64,000 nucleotides of DNA, taken from Pseudomonas chlororaphis subsp. chlororaphis (GTDB lineage Bacteria; Pseudomonadota; Gammaproteobacteria; Pseudomonadales; Pseudomonadaceae). Below are positions 52,577 to 61,520 of this stretch, piece after piece (the stretch's first letter is position 1; each line of letters begins with the position of its first letter). The position numbers were made by a program, and so were the translations under genes. The stretch spans positions 5,208,001 to 5,272,000 of the forward strand of contig NZ_CP027712.1 of assembly GCF_003945765.1 (NCBI RefSeq), given 5' to 3'. The notes under the pieces are model-generated. The model was not told the origin of the DNA, did not search any database, and worked only from the letters and a program-made list of their open reading frames with translations.

Positions 52577-53926
52577 TTAGAACACCGACTGAATTTTCAG
52601 GCCGGCCACCAGGGCGTTGTCGACTTCATCCACACCGCCTGGATGGGTGATGTACTGCAGGTTGGGACGCACGGTCAGCCAGTTGGTGACATGGAAGCCG
52701 TAGTTGATTTCGTAGTTGTACTCAGTCTCGCGGATCGGCGAGAACAGCGGATCGTCGTAGTTGCTGACGCCGTTGGTGTCATTGAGCAACTGGGCGTTTT
52801 TCTTCACGTCGTCGTTGACATGGATACGGGCGAAACCAATGCCGACGTCATCCTTCGGACGTGCATCGAACGGGCCCTTGTACACCAGCATCAGCGACTG
52901 GTAGTTGTCGATGAAGTTGGTGTCCTTGTCGTGGAACGTGGCGTTGGCCGCGATGTTCAGACCGCGGGTCGCATCGCCGTTGTGGGTGGTGAGTTGCTGC
53001 TGCCCGACGAACCAGTAGCCGTGCTTGCTGCTGTGCACGCGATAGCTGTCGCGGGTGACCGCGGCGTCCTGGCCATTGACGTCCTCGCGCACGTCGCTGG
53101 CATCGGCGGTGCTCTTGTAGTAACCGACGCGGTATTCGCCCGGCAGGTTGTTGACCTTCGGCGACCAGACCAGCTCGACCGGCAGGACGGTGCCCTTGGT
53201 ACCGCTGCCGCTGAGCTTGAAGCCGTTGCCGTGCTCCAGTTGCGACGGGTTCTGGTTGTACGCGCCGATCTGCGCGTACAGCTCAGGGGTGATGTGGTAC
53301 TTCACCCGCAGTGCCGCCTGGCTGACCGGCCAGTTGTACCAGATGTTGGTCGCCCAGTTGCCCACCTGGGAGCCGCAGAACGCCAGGTTCTGGAAGTCGC
53401 AGGGGAAGGTGTTGAAGTCTTCGCCTTCGCCGAAGTAACCGGCCTTGACGTCGAGCTTGCCGTCGAGGAACTGGTGCTGGATCCACAATTGGGTCAGACG
53501 CACCATGTGGCCACGGCCGTAGACTTCCTGGGAGGAACTCAGGGTGCCGGCACGCGGGTCGCCGATACGGTCGTTGGAGATGTTCTGGCCGTTACGGTTG
53601 GTCAACTGGATCTTCGCCTGGGTGTTGTCCCAGCCCCAGAGTTTTTCCAGGTCCAGCGCCACGCCCAGGCCGAACTGGTCGCTGTAGCGTCCGGTCTTGT
53701 CGTCGTTGTAGCCGCCGTGCAGGTTGGCGCCCATCTCGCCGACGTAATCGGCCTTGATGTCGATCCCTTTCTCGAGCAGCTTGGTCCGCTCGCCACCCCA
53801 GTCGCCGGTCATCCATTTCGAATCGGCGCTGAACGCTTCGTCAGCGTGCGCGCTACCGGCCAGGGTCATTGCCGCAATCGCTGACAACTGGCAGATCAAG
53901 CGTGCATTGGTGCTCTTGTTTTTCAT
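52577..53926 (-). CDS. oprB: Carbohydrate-selective porin OprB
   Basis: A 449-residue outer membrane beta-barrel. The signal peptide runs to the A-H-A site (about residue 28), and the mature part is rich in alternating hydrophobic/polar strands ending in the aromatic residue F (SVF), the usual porin C-terminus. It forms a glucose-selective channel. It sits 121 bases after gtsD and carries its own AAnAAnAA motif, so it can be regulated separately. A terminator follows. Confidence 0.93.
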   Translation of the reverse strand: MKNKSTNARLICQLSAIAAMTLAGSAHADEAFSADSKWMTGDWGGERTKLLEKGIDIKADYVGEMGANLHGGYNDDKTGRYSDQFGLGVALDLEKLWGWDNTQAKIQLTNRNGQNISNDRIGDPRAGTLSSSQEVYGRGHMVRLTQLWIQHQFLDGKLDVKAGYFGEGEDFNTFPCDFQNLAFCGSQVGNWATNIWYNWPVSQAALRVKYHITPELYAQIGAYNQNPSQLEHGNGFKLSGSGTKGTVLPVELVWSPKVNNLPGEYRVGYYKSTADASDVREDVNGQDAAVTRDSYRVHSSKHGYWFVGQQQLTTHNGDATRGLNIAANATFHDKDTNFIDNYQSLMLVYKGPFDARPKDDVGIGFARIHVNDDVKKNAQLLNDTNGVSNYDDPLFSPIRETEYNYEINYGFHVTNWLTVRPNLQYITHPGGVDEVDNALVAGLKIQSVF

Positions 53927-53941
53927 CCCTACATCCTCGTC

Positions 53942-53950
53942 TTTATTGTT
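53942..53950 (-). promoter_or_regulatory. Candidate Hfq/Crc motif of oprB
   Basis: AACAATAAA on the minus strand, 15 bases before the ATG and next to the GAGGA ribosome site. Confidence 0.6.
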
Positions 53951-54047
53951 ATTAACTGTTTTTCTCTAACGCGGTTTACACCTGATGCGACGGATGACAG
54001 GCCATCCGCCGCGCATTCGGTATGTCCTTGCTCCAATAACGCGGGCT

Positions 54048-55208
54048 TCAACGCCCCTTGAACTGCGCCACGTTGCTGGCATGGGCTTCGGCCTGCGCAG
54101 GGGCCGCAACACCCAGGCGCTCGCCACTCTTGGCATCGAACAGCAGAACCTTGGCCGGATCGAATTGCAGGGTCAGGGTTTCGCCGACCTGCGGCGCCAC
54201 ATCCGGCGCCAGGCGGCAGCAGACCTTGGTGCCGTTGAGGTTGACGAACACCAGGGTGTCGGGACCGGTCGGCTCGGTGACCTGGACCTCGGCGCGCAAG
54301 GTCGGCAGGCCGTTGCCCTCGCCGTTCGCCAGGCCGATCTGCTCCGGACGGATGCCGAGGATCACTTCCCGGTCTTCCAGGCCGGCGTCCTGCATGCCCA
54401 AAGGCAGCTCGCAGCGGGCCTGGCCGCTGTCCAGCAGGGCCAGCAGGCGGCCGTCCTTGCGCTGCAGGCGCAGGGGGATGAAGTTCATCGGCGGCGAGCC
54501 GATGAAGCTGGCCACGAACAGGTTGGCCGGGTCGTTGTAGATCTGTTTCGGAGTACCGAACTGCTGGATGATGCCGTCCTTCATCACCGCCACCTTGTCG
54601 CCCAGGGTCATGGCTTCGATCTGGTCGTGGGTGACGTAGACCGTGGTGGTTTTCAGGCGCTGGTGCATCAGTTTCATTTCGGTGCGCATCTCGACCCGCA
54701 GCTTGGCGTCGAGGTTGGACAGCGGTTCGTCGAACAGGTAGATCTTCGGCCGCCGCGCCAGGGCACGGCCCATGGCCACGCGCTGTTGCTGGCCGCCGGA
54801 CAGCTGGCCGGGCTTGCGGCTGAGCAGGTGTTCGATCTGCAGCAGCTTGGCCACCCGAGCCACTTCCTCGTCGATCTCGGCGGCCGGCATCTTGCGGATC
54901 TTCAGGCCGAAGGCAATGTTGTCGCGCACGCTCATGGTCGGGTACAGCGCATAGGACTGGAACACCATGGCGATGTCACGGTCTTTCGGGCTCATGCCGC
55001 TGATGTCGGCGTCGTCCACCAGGATCGCCCCGCCGCTGATGTTTTCCAGGCCGGCGATGCAGTTCATCAGGGTGGATTTGCCGCAGCCCGAGGGCCCCAC
55101 GAGAATCAGGAACTCACCGTCATCGATCTTCAGTTCGATGTTCTTCAGGGTGTCCGGCAAGCCGCTGCCGTAGGTCTTGTTGACGTTGCGTAATTCGAGA
55201 GTTGCCAT
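54048..55208 (-). CDS. gtsD: Glucose ABC transporter ATPase GtsD
   Basis: A 386-residue MalK/UgpC-type ATPase. Walker [10 protein letters not shown] is at 38-46, the signature L-S-G-G-Q at 136-140 and Walker B K-I-Y-L-F-D-E at 155-161. The C-terminal TOBE domain (about 270-386) is present. It powers GtsBC for glucose import. It starts 3 bases after gtsC ends, and is last of the transporter genes before oprB. Confidence 0.95.
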   Translation of the reverse strand: MATLELRNVNKTYGSGLPDTLKNIELKIDDGEFLILVGPSGCGKSTLMNCIAGLENISGGAILVDDADISGMSPKDRDIAMVFQSYALYPTMSVRDNIAFGLKIRKMPAAEIDEEVARVAKLLQIEHLLSRKPGQLSGGQQQRVAMGRALARRPKIYLFDEPLSNLDAKLRVEMRTEMKLMHQRLKTTTVYVTHDQIEAMTLGDKVAVMKDGIIQQFGTPKQIYNDPANLFVASFIGSPPMNFIPLRLQRKDGRLLALLDSGQARCELPLGMQDAGLEDREVILGIRPEQIGLANGEGNGLPTLRAEVQVTEPTGPDTLVFVNLNGTKVCCRLAPDVAPQVGETLTLQFDPAKVLLFDAKSGERLGVAAPAQAEAHASNVAQFKGR

Positions 55209-55211
55209 CTT

Positions 55212-56057
55212 TTACCCCTTGACCGCGCCGGACGTCAGCCCACGCAGGAAATACTTGCCAGCGAATATGTAGACCAGCAGTGTCGGCAGCCCGGCGATCA
55301 TCGCCGCCGCCATATCAACGTTGTATTCCTTGGTCCCGGTGCTGGTGTTGACCAGGTTGTTCAAGGCCACGGTGATCGGTTGCGCATCGCCGCTGGCGAA
55401 CACCACGCCGAACAGGAAGTCGTTCCAGATCTGAGTGAACTGCCAGATCAGGCAGACCATGACGATTGGCACCGACATCGGCAGCAGGATCTTGCCGAAG
55501 ATGGTGAAGAAGCCCGCGCCGTCCAGGCGCGCGGCCTTGACCAGGGCGTCCGGGATGCTCACGTAGTAGTTGCGGAAGAACAACGTGGTGAACGCCAGCC
55601 CGTAGACCACGTGCACCAGCACCAGGCCGCTGGTGGTGTTGGCCAGGCCGAACTTGCCGAGGGTGAAGGACGCCGGCAGCAGCACGGTCTGGAACGGCAG
55701 GAAGCAGCCGAACAGCAGCAGGCCGAAGAACAGCTGCGAACCACGGAAGCGCCACATCGACAGCACGTAGCCGTTCATGGCGCCGACGAAGGTCGAGATG
55801 ATCACCGCCGGCACGGTGATCTTCACCGAGTTCCAGAAGTAGCCGCCCACGGTGTCCCAGGCCTTGATCCAGCCGATGCCGTCGATCACGGCCGGCCAGC
55901 TCAGCAGGTTGCCGGTGCGGATGTCTTCCGGGGTCTTGAAGCTGGTGAGCAGCATCACCACCAGCGGCACCAGGTACACCGCCGCGGCCAGCAGCAGGGT
56001 GGCGTAGATGGCGATGCGACTGAAGTTCAGCGCAGGTTTTCCGAGCTGGTTAGTCAT
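55212..56057 (-). CDS. gtsC: Glucose ABC transporter permease GtsC
   Basis: A 281-residue permease with six hydrophobic segments and the MalG-type EAA loop (DALVKAARLDGAGFFTIFGKILLPMSVP). It pairs with GtsB in the inner membrane. It overlaps gtsB by eight bases and is followed by gtsD with a three-base gap, a tightly packed part of the operon. Confidence 0.94.
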   Translation of the reverse strand: MTNQLGKPALNFSRIAIYATLLLAAAVYLVPLVVMLLTSFKTPEDIRTGNLLSWPAVIDGIGWIKAWDTVGGYFWNSVKITVPAVIISTFVGAMNGYVLSMWRFRGSQLFFGLLLFGCFLPFQTVLLPASFTLGKFGLANTTSGLVLVHVVYGLAFTTLFFRNYYVSIPDALVKAARLDGAGFFTIFGKILLPMSVPIVMVCLIWQFTQIWNDFLFGVVFASGDAQPITVALNNLVNTSTGTKEYNVDMAAAMIAGLPTLLVYIFAGKYFLRGLTSGAVKG

Positions 56058-56958
56058 GGCGTTTGCCTCGCAGTTCGGAGTACAGGTACGGCACCAGGAT
56101 GGTCAGCACGGCGCCCAGCATCAGCATGGCGCTGGCCGAACCTATGCCCATCTGGCCACGGCTGAAGGTGAAGGAATACATGAACATCGCTGGCAGGTCG
56201 GACGAGTAGCCAGGGCCACCGGCGGTCATCGCCGCCACCAGGTCGAAGCTCTTGATCGCGATGTGCGCGAGGATCATGAAGGCGCTGAAGAACACCGGGC
56301 GCAGGCTCGGCAAGACGATCTTCAGGTAGATGGTCGGCAGGCTCGCGCCATCGACCTGGGCGGCGCGGATGATCGACTGGTCGACGCCGCGCAAGCCGGC
56401 GAGGAACATCGCCATGACAAAGCCGGAGGCCTGCCACACAGCGGCGATCACCAGGCAGTACACCACGCGATCCTGATCCACCAGCCAGTCCAGGCGAAAG
56501 CCTTCCCAGCCCCAGTCACGCAGCATCTTGTCCAGGCCCAGGCCAGGGTTGAGCAGCCATTTCCAGGCGGTGCCGGTGACGATCATCGACAGCGCCATCG
56601 GGTACAGGTAGACGGTGCGGATAAAGCCTTCCCTGCGGATGCGCTGGTCCAGCAGCACCGCCAGGAACACGCCGAGCACCAGGCTGATGCCGATGAACAT
56701 GCCGCCGAACAGCGCCAGGTTCTTGCTCGCCACCCACCAGCGGTCGTTGTCCATCAGGCGCATGTATTGCTGCAGGCCGACCCACTTGTAGCTCGGCATG
56801 AAGCTGGAGTTGGTGAAGGACAGAATGAACGTCCAGATGATGTAACCGTAAAAACCGACCAGGACGATCAGCATGCTTGGCGCCAGGACCAACTTGGGGA
56901 GCCAGCGCTGCAGCGCGTCGAACGGTGAGGCTTTGCTGAAAACCGCCACAGAGCTCAT
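56050..56958 (-). CDS. gtsB: Glucose ABC transporter permease GtsB
   Basis: A 302-residue permease with about six hydrophobic segments and the MalF-type EAA loop (QSIIRAAQVDGASLPTIYLKIVLPSLRPV). It forms the channel with GtsC. It starts at ATG 56958, 163 bases after gtsA, a gap containing a repeat pair. A GGAT-rich ribosome site is weak. Expression relative to gtsA may be lowered by that gap. Confidence 0.93.
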   Translation of the reverse strand: MSSVAVFSKASPFDALQRWLPKLVLAPSMLIVLVGFYGYIIWTFILSFTNSSFMPSYKWVGLQQYMRLMDNDRWWVASKNLALFGGMFIGISLVLGVFLAVLLDQRIRREGFIRTVYLYPMALSMIVTGTAWKWLLNPGLGLDKMLRDWGWEGFRLDWLVDQDRVVYCLVIAAVWQASGFVMAMFLAGLRGVDQSIIRAAQVDGASLPTIYLKIVLPSLRPVFFSAFMILAHIAIKSFDLVAAMTAGGPGYSSDLPAMFMYSFTFSRGQMGIGSASAMLMLGAVLTILVPYLYSELRGKRHD

Positions 56959-56987
56959 CGGGATAATCCAGTTGAAGGAGTAAGTAT

Positions 56988-57071
56988 CTGCAGGAGCGAA
57001 GCTTGCTCGCGATGAACGATCACACGTCGTGTCAGGTACGACGCTTTCGCGGGCGAGCCTCGCTCCTACAG
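56988..57071. repeat. Palindromic repeat pair between gtsA and gtsB
   Basis: TCTGCAGGAGCGAAGCTTGC and GGGCGAGCCTCGCTCCTACA are inverted. In the mRNA this can form a strong hairpin protecting the gtsA part from 3' decay, similar to malE-malF in E. coli. Confidence 0.85.
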
Positions 57072-57121
57072 GGGAAGAGCGCTCTCAGGAACAGCCGCAG
57101 GCTAGCCTGCGGCACCGGACC

Positions 57122-58429
57122 TTACTGGGCGGCCTTGACGGCTGATGCCAGCTGCGCACTGGCCTTGGCCGGGTCCGCGTCCTTGTCGTTCATGAAGTTG
57201 GTCACCACATCGAAGATCGCGCCCTGCACGGCCAGGGAGGTGGCCATGTTGTGCGCCATGCTCGGTTGCAGGCCGCCGGTCTTGTCGTCGGCCAGGAAGT
57301 CCTTGGCCGCCGCCTGGGCGCAGGAGTCGAAGCCTTGCGCGGCCATGTCGTTGAGCATGTCGGTGCGCACCGGGATCGAACCCTTGTTGATGCTGAAGAC
57401 CTTCTGGAAGTCCTTGCCCAGGGCGACCTTGGCCAGGTCCTGCTGCGCGGCGATATCGCCCTTGCGATCGGCCTTGAGCTTGAACACCGCCAGGGAGTCG
57501 ATGTTGTAGGTGAAGGCTTTGTCGGTGCCCGGGAAGGCCACGCACTGGTAGTCCTTGCCGGCAACTTTCTTCGCCGCGGTCCACTCGCTCTTGGCCCAGT
57601 CGCCCATCATCTGCATGCCGGCCTTGCCGTTGATGACGTCGGCGGCGGCGATGTTCCAGTCACGCCCGGCGCGGTTCGGGTCCATGTAGCCGGTGACTTT
57701 CTTCAGCTCGGTGAAGGCCTTGGTCATCTCCGGGCCGGCGAGTGTCTTCTGGTCCAGGTCGACCAGGGCTTTCTTGTAGCCATCGGCGCCCATGACCGAG
57801 AGCACCACGTCTTCGAACACGGTGCTGTCCTGCCATGGCTGGCCGCCATGGGCCAGGGCGATGAAGCCGGCGGCCTTGAGCTTGTCGCCGGCGGCGTAGA
57901 ATTCTTCGAGGGTGGTCGGGGCCTTGTCGATCCCGGCCTTCTTGAAGACTTCCGGGTTGATCCACAGCCAGTTGACGCGGTGGATGTTCACCGGCACCGC
58001 GACATAGTCACCTTCGTACTTCACGGTGTCGGAGACTTTCTTGGAAAGCAGGCCGTCCCAGTTTTCCGACTTGGCCACGTCTTTCAGCGCGTCGGTGCTG
58101 AGCAGGCCGGTGCTGCCCCACTCCTGGATGTCCGGGCCCTTGATCTGGGCAACGCCCGGCGGGTTGCCGGAAACGGCGCGGCTTTTCAGCACGGTCATGG
58201 CCGTGGCACCGCCACCGCCGGCGACTGCGCCGTCTTTCCAGGTGAAACCGTCTTTTTCGACTTGGGCCTTGAGCACATCGACCGCCGCTTTTTCACCGCC
58301 GGAAGTCCACCAATGGACGACTTCCACGGAGCCTTTGGCATCGGCGGCAACGGAAACGAGAGGGAATGCACTGAGGGGAAACAACGAGGCAACGGAAATG
58401 ACAGCAGCTAGACGAGAAATCGCATTCAT
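57122..58429 (-). CDS. gtsA: Glucose ABC transporter substrate-binding protein GtsA
   Basis: A 435-residue periplasmic sugar-binding protein. A Sec signal peptide (about 28 residues, ending near V-A-A-D-A) precedes the binding domain that opens [15 protein letters not shown]. Start at ATG 58429; in-frame codons further upstream lie in the 5' leader. It captures glucose for GtsBCD. An AAnAAnAA motif lies 15 bases before the ATG, and a promoter box shared with the preceding gene lies further upstream. Confidence 0.95.
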   Translation of the reverse strand: MNAISRLAAVISVASLFPLSAFPLVSVAADAKGSVEVVHWWTSGGEKAAVDVLKAQVEKDGFTWKDGAVAGGGGATAMTVLKSRAVSGNPPGVAQIKGPDIQEWGSTGLLSTDALKDVAKSENWDGLLSKKVSDTVKYEGDYVAVPVNIHRVNWLWINPEVFKKAGIDKAPTTLEEFYAAGDKLKAAGFIALAHGGQPWQDSTVFEDVVLSVMGADGYKKALVDLDQKTLAGPEMTKAFTELKKVTGYMDPNRAGRDWNIAAADVINGKAGMQMMGDWAKSEWTAAKKVAGKDYQCVAFPGTDKAFTYNIDSLAVFKLKADRKGDIAAQQDLAKVALGKDFQKVFSINKGSIPVRTDMLNDMAAQGFDSCAQAAAKDFLADDKTGGLQPSMAHNMATSLAVQGAIFDVVTNFMNDKDADPAKASAQLASAVKAAQ

Positions 58430-58444
58430 CTGAGGTGTACCTTT

Positions 58445-58453
58445 CTTGTTGTT
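58445..58453 (-). promoter_or_regulatory. Candidate Hfq/Crc motif of gtsA
   Basis: AACAACAAG on the minus strand, immediately upstream of AAAGGT; it could block ribosome binding when glucose is not preferred. Confidence 0.68.
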
Positions 58454-58486
58454 ATGCATGCAAGTCTGGTGCTTGCGCTGCATAGG

Positions 58487-58550
58487 ATTCTAAACAGGGG
58501 ACCCACCCGCGCAGGTAACGAAGGGATGCGCGAATGTCACCACATGGTTA
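58487..58550 (-). promoter_or_regulatory. Promoter/regulator box of gtsA
   Basis: Aligns without gaps to 59841-59904: conserved TCTAAACA, GCAGGTAACGAAGG and AATGTCACCA (plus strand). On the minus strand these read as GTGACATT, then CCTTCGTTACCTGC, then TGTTTAGA next to a possible -10 (TAGAAT). Likely site of GltR or another regulator. Confidence 0.65.
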
Positions 58551-59807
58551 CACAATGCCCAGTCTAGACACTTCGGCCAAGGCCGATGCCATGCTCGGTG
58601 CCAGGGGCAGACGCGGAATCAGCACCGCCTGCCAGGCGTGATACAGGTCCGGCTTGCCGGTCCAGATCTCGGCGCTGGGCCTGTTGTTGCTGTCCAGCTC
58701 GTGATGCCAGCTGCCGTGCAGCGGGTCGATGAAATGCTCGGCAGTGAACTCCCAGAAGCGCCGATACCAGGTTTCGTACTGCGCCTCCCCGGTGCGCTGC
58801 AGCAAGGCGCTGGCCGCCGTGCTGGCTTCGGCGTGGGTCCAGTGCAGGCGCTGGCGCACCACGGGGCGCTGCTGCCAGTCCAGGGTGTAGACGATGCCCG
58901 GCGCGCCATCGACGTCCCAGGCGTCACGGCAGGCGTTTTCGAAGAGTTTCTGGGCATCCAGCAGCAGCCAGCCAGGGCTGAGCATGCCCGCCTGGCAGCG
59001 TGCGGCTTCCAGGTGCAGCAGCAAGCGGGCCCACTCGAAGGCGTGCCCGGGGGTGGTGCCATAGGGGCGGAAACCGTCGGCCGGATGCTCCTGGTTGTAA
59101 TCCGGCAGCGGCTGCCACTGCCGGTCGAAATGCTCGATGACCCGGTAATCGCCGGCGGCGGCATGCTCATGGATGACCCGCTCGACAATGTGCAGGGCAC
59201 GGTTGAGCCAGCGCGGGTCCTGGGTGACATCGGCCAGGGCGAGGAACGCCTCGGTGGCGTGCATGTTGCTGTTGGCGCCGCGATAGGCCTCCTCGTCGCT
59301 CCAGTCGCGGTTGAAGGACTCGCGCATCGCGCCCTCCTCCTCGCTCCAGAAATGCGTTTCGATGACCCGGATCGCCTCCGCCAGCAAGGCCTCGGCGCCG
59401 GGGCGCGCGGCCACCACCGCGGAACTCGCCGCCAGGGCGACGAAGGCATGCAGGTAGGCGGCCTTGCCGCTGTTGCCGTCGCCCTGTCCGGGGCTGGCGA
59501 ACCAGCCACCGTACTGGCCATCGCGCAGCGCACCGTTGAGCGCGGCGATGCCGTGGTCCACCAGCGCGGCGTAGCCGGGAATGCCCTGGATATGGGCCAT
59601 GGCGAAACTGTGGGTCATGCGCGCGGTGTTCATGGTGCCGGCGCGGGCATCGCTCGGCAGGCGCCCGCGCTCGTCCAGGTCGCCGAAGCCTTCGGGCAGC
59701 CGTGCCGCGCGGGCGAACCCCAGCAGGCGCTGGCCTTCGGCGGCCAGCCATTGATGATGGGCAGGAGCGTTCAGCCAGCTGCTGAACGTCAGTGGAATAG
59801 TGTTCAT
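58548..59807 (-). CDS. AGE-family epimerase/isomerase (mannose/YihS-like)
   Basis: A 419-residue (alpha/alpha)6-barrel enzyme of the N-acylglucosamine 2-epimerase / YihS group. NMHATEAFLALADVTQDPRWL, RPYGTTPGHAFEWARLLLHLE and LHWTHAEAS are typical, with the histidines used in proton exchange. It probably interconverts aldoses and ketoses such as mannose, fructose and glucose, feeding sugars into the pathway. It is not usual beside glucose ABC transporter genes in P. aeruginosa. It is followed 118 bases later by gtsA, but both have their own promoter box. Confidence 0.85.
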   Translation of the reverse strand: MNTIPLTFSSWLNAPAHHQWLAAEGQRLLGFARAARLPEGFGDLDERGRLPSDARAGTMNTARMTHSFAMAHIQGIPGYAALVDHGIAALNGALRDGQYGGWFASPGQGDGNSGKAAYLHAFVALAASSAVVAARPGAEALLAEAIRVIETHFWSEEEGAMRESFNRDWSDEEAYRGANSNMHATEAFLALADVTQDPRWLNRALHIVERVIHEHAAAGDYRVIEHFDRQWQPLPDYNQEHPADGFRPYGTTPGHAFEWARLLLHLEAARCQAGMLSPGWLLLDAQKLFENACRDAWDVDGAPGIVYTLDWQQRPVVRQRLHWTHAEASTAASALLQRTGEAQYETWYRRFWEFTAEHFIDPLHGSWHHELDSNNRPSAEIWTGKPDLYHAWQAVLIPRLPLAPSMASALAEVSRLGIV

Positions 59808-59815
59808 GGCGAACC

Positions 59816-59828
59816 TGTTGTTGTTCTT
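59816..59828 (-). promoter_or_regulatory. Candidate Hfq/Crc motif of the epimerase gene
   Basis: Minus strand AAGAACAACAACA, next to AGG and eight bases upstream of the ATG. Confidence 0.62.
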
Positions 59829-59840
59829 ATCAAGGCCTTG

Positions 59841-59904
59841 AGTCTAAACAACGGGTTCGCGCGGGCAGGTAACGAAGGTCACAGGAAATGTCACCAAGCC
59901 GTGA
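59841..59904 (-). promoter_or_regulatory. Promoter/regulator box of the epimerase gene
   Basis: Second copy of the box at 58487-58550, with the same spacing between GGTGACATT, CCTTCGTTACCTGC and TGTTTAGA. Additional GTCAC and GTGAC half-sites are present. Confidence 0.65.
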
Positions 59905-59911
59905 CAAAACC

Positions 59912-60044
59912 CCTGTAGCCGCTGCCGCAGGCTGCGCTCGAGACCGCAGGGCTCGCAAAACCGGCGCCTCGGTCATACGACCAAGCGCGGCATAAAGTTT
60001 TACGACCGCTACGCGGCCGGGCGCAGGCTTCGCCAGCGGCTACA
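59912..60044. repeat. Palindromic repeat pair, GTAGCCGCTGCC family
   Basis: CCTGTAGCCGCTGCCGCAGG and GCAGGCTTCGCCAGCGGCTA face each other, between the epimerase gene and gtrS. Confidence 0.82.
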
Positions 60045-60050
60045 AAGGCA

Positions 60051-61520
60051 TCAATCCATGGAGCGCGGCAGGTACAGGGTTACGCGCAAACCGCCTTCGC
60101 GCAGGTTCTGCAGGCTCACCTCGCCGCCATGGCTGTGGGCGATGTTGCGCGCGATGCCCAAGCCCAGGCCGTAGCCCTGCTGCTGGCCGGACAGGCGAAA
60201 ATGCGGCTCGAACACCTGCTCCAGACGCTGCTCCGGCACGCCCGGGCCTTCGTCGTCGACATGCAGGATGAATGCATTGGCATCGTCGTCGATGTGCAGG
60301 TGGGCGTTCTGCCCGTACTTCAGCGCGTTGTCGATCAGGTTGCCCATGCAGCGCTTGAGCGCCAGGGGCTTGCCCGGATAAGGCGCAAGCGCCCGCCCCT
60401 GCTGGGTCACGCGGCCGTTGCCGTTGGGCGCCAGGTAAGGCTCCACCAGGCAGTCGAGCACCTGGTTGAGGTCCACCGGCTCGATGTTCTCGTGGATATC
60501 GGTGTCCTTGACGCATTGCAGCGCGCCCTTGACCAGCAACTCCAGCTCATCCAGGTCGCGGCCGAACTTGGTTTGCAACTGCTCGTCCTCCAGCAGTTCG
60601 ACCCGCAGCCGCAGCCGGGTGATGGGCGTGCGCAGGTCGTGGGAAATCGCACTGAACAACTGGCTGCGTTCGGTCAGGTAACGGCTGATGCGCTCGCGCA
60701 TGGCATTGAAGGCCCGGCCGACCTCCACCACTTCGCTGCCGCCGCCTTCGGCCACCGGCTGCACATCGGCGCCCAGGGACATGTCCCGCGCGGCCCGCGC
60801 CAGGCGCTTGAGCGGCCGGCTCTGCCAATGCACCAGCAGGCCGATGAACAGCAGCAGGAAACCGCTGGTGAGCACGATGAACCACACCTGCTGCGCCGGC
60901 AGCCCCTGCTCTTCGAGGCTGGTATAGGGCTCGGGCAACAGCGATGCGATGTACAGCCACTCGCCCGGCGCCATCTGGATCTGGGTGACCAGCACCGGCG
61001 GATTCACCGGTTCCAGGGTCAGGGCGTAATGGGCCCAGGAACGCGGCAACTCATCGAGTTTCAGGCCGCCGTTGAAAATCCGCAGGTCCTCGGGGCTGAC
61101 GAAGGTCACCGAGATGTAGGCGTCGTTGCCCAGGGACTGGCGCAGCACTTCCTCCACCGCCTTGAGCACCGCCTGCTTGCGTGGCGTGATGGGCAACACT
61201 TCCATGCCCAGCGGCTTGTCGTTGAGGGTCACGACAAAACGGGTGCCGCCCATGCTGCGCAACTGGTCGAGCACCAGCGGCCGGTACGCCACCGGCAGCG
61301 AGCGAAAGTAGCTGACGCTGGCGGTCATCGAATGGGCCAGGCTGCGGGCGCTGGTGACCAGGCCTTCGAGCTGGGTGGCGCGCAATTGCGACACCCAGAT
61401 CACGCTGGACAAGGTTTGCGCGAACAACACCGCCAGCAGCGTCAGCAGCAACATCCGGCCCAGCAGCGAACGCGGCACCGGCACCCGCGCCAGCAACTTG
61501 CGCGGCCACTCAATGAGCAT
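60051..61520 (-). CDS. gtrS: Sensor histidine kinase GtrS
   Basis: A 489-residue membrane kinase. TM1 is at about 21-45 and TM2 at 212-232, with a periplasmic sensor domain between, then HAMP (about 232-290), the phosphorylated H294 in I-S-H-D-L-R-T-P, and an ATPase domain with N-L-I-D-N-A-L-K-Y-G. It should sense 2-ketogluconate or 6-phosphogluconate in Pseudomonas and phosphorylate GltR. ATG 61520 overlaps gltR by eleven bases; ATG 61535 is an alternative. Confidence 0.93.
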   Translation of the reverse strand: MLIEWPRKLLARVPVPRSLLGRMLLLTLLAVLFAQTLSSVIWVSQLRATQLEGLVTSARSLAHSMTASVSYFRSLPVAYRPLVLDQLRSMGGTRFVVTLNDKPLGMEVLPITPRKQAVLKAVEEVLRQSLGNDAYISVTFVSPEDLRIFNGGLKLDELPRSWAHYALTLEPVNPPVLVTQIQMAPGEWLYIASLLPEPYTSLEEQGLPAQQVWFIVLTSGFLLLFIGLLVHWQSRPLKRLARAARDMSLGADVQPVAEGGGSEVVEVGRAFNAMRERISRYLTERSQLFSAISHDLRTPITRLRLRVELLEDEQLQTKFGRDLDELELLVKGALQCVKDTDIHENIEPVDLNQVLDCLVEPYLAPNGNGRVTQQGRALAPYPGKPLALKRCMGNLIDNALKYGQNAHLHIDDDANAFILHVDDEGPGVPEQRLEQVFEPHFRLSGQQQGYGLGLGIARNIAHSHGGEVSLQNLREGGLRVTLYLPRSMD

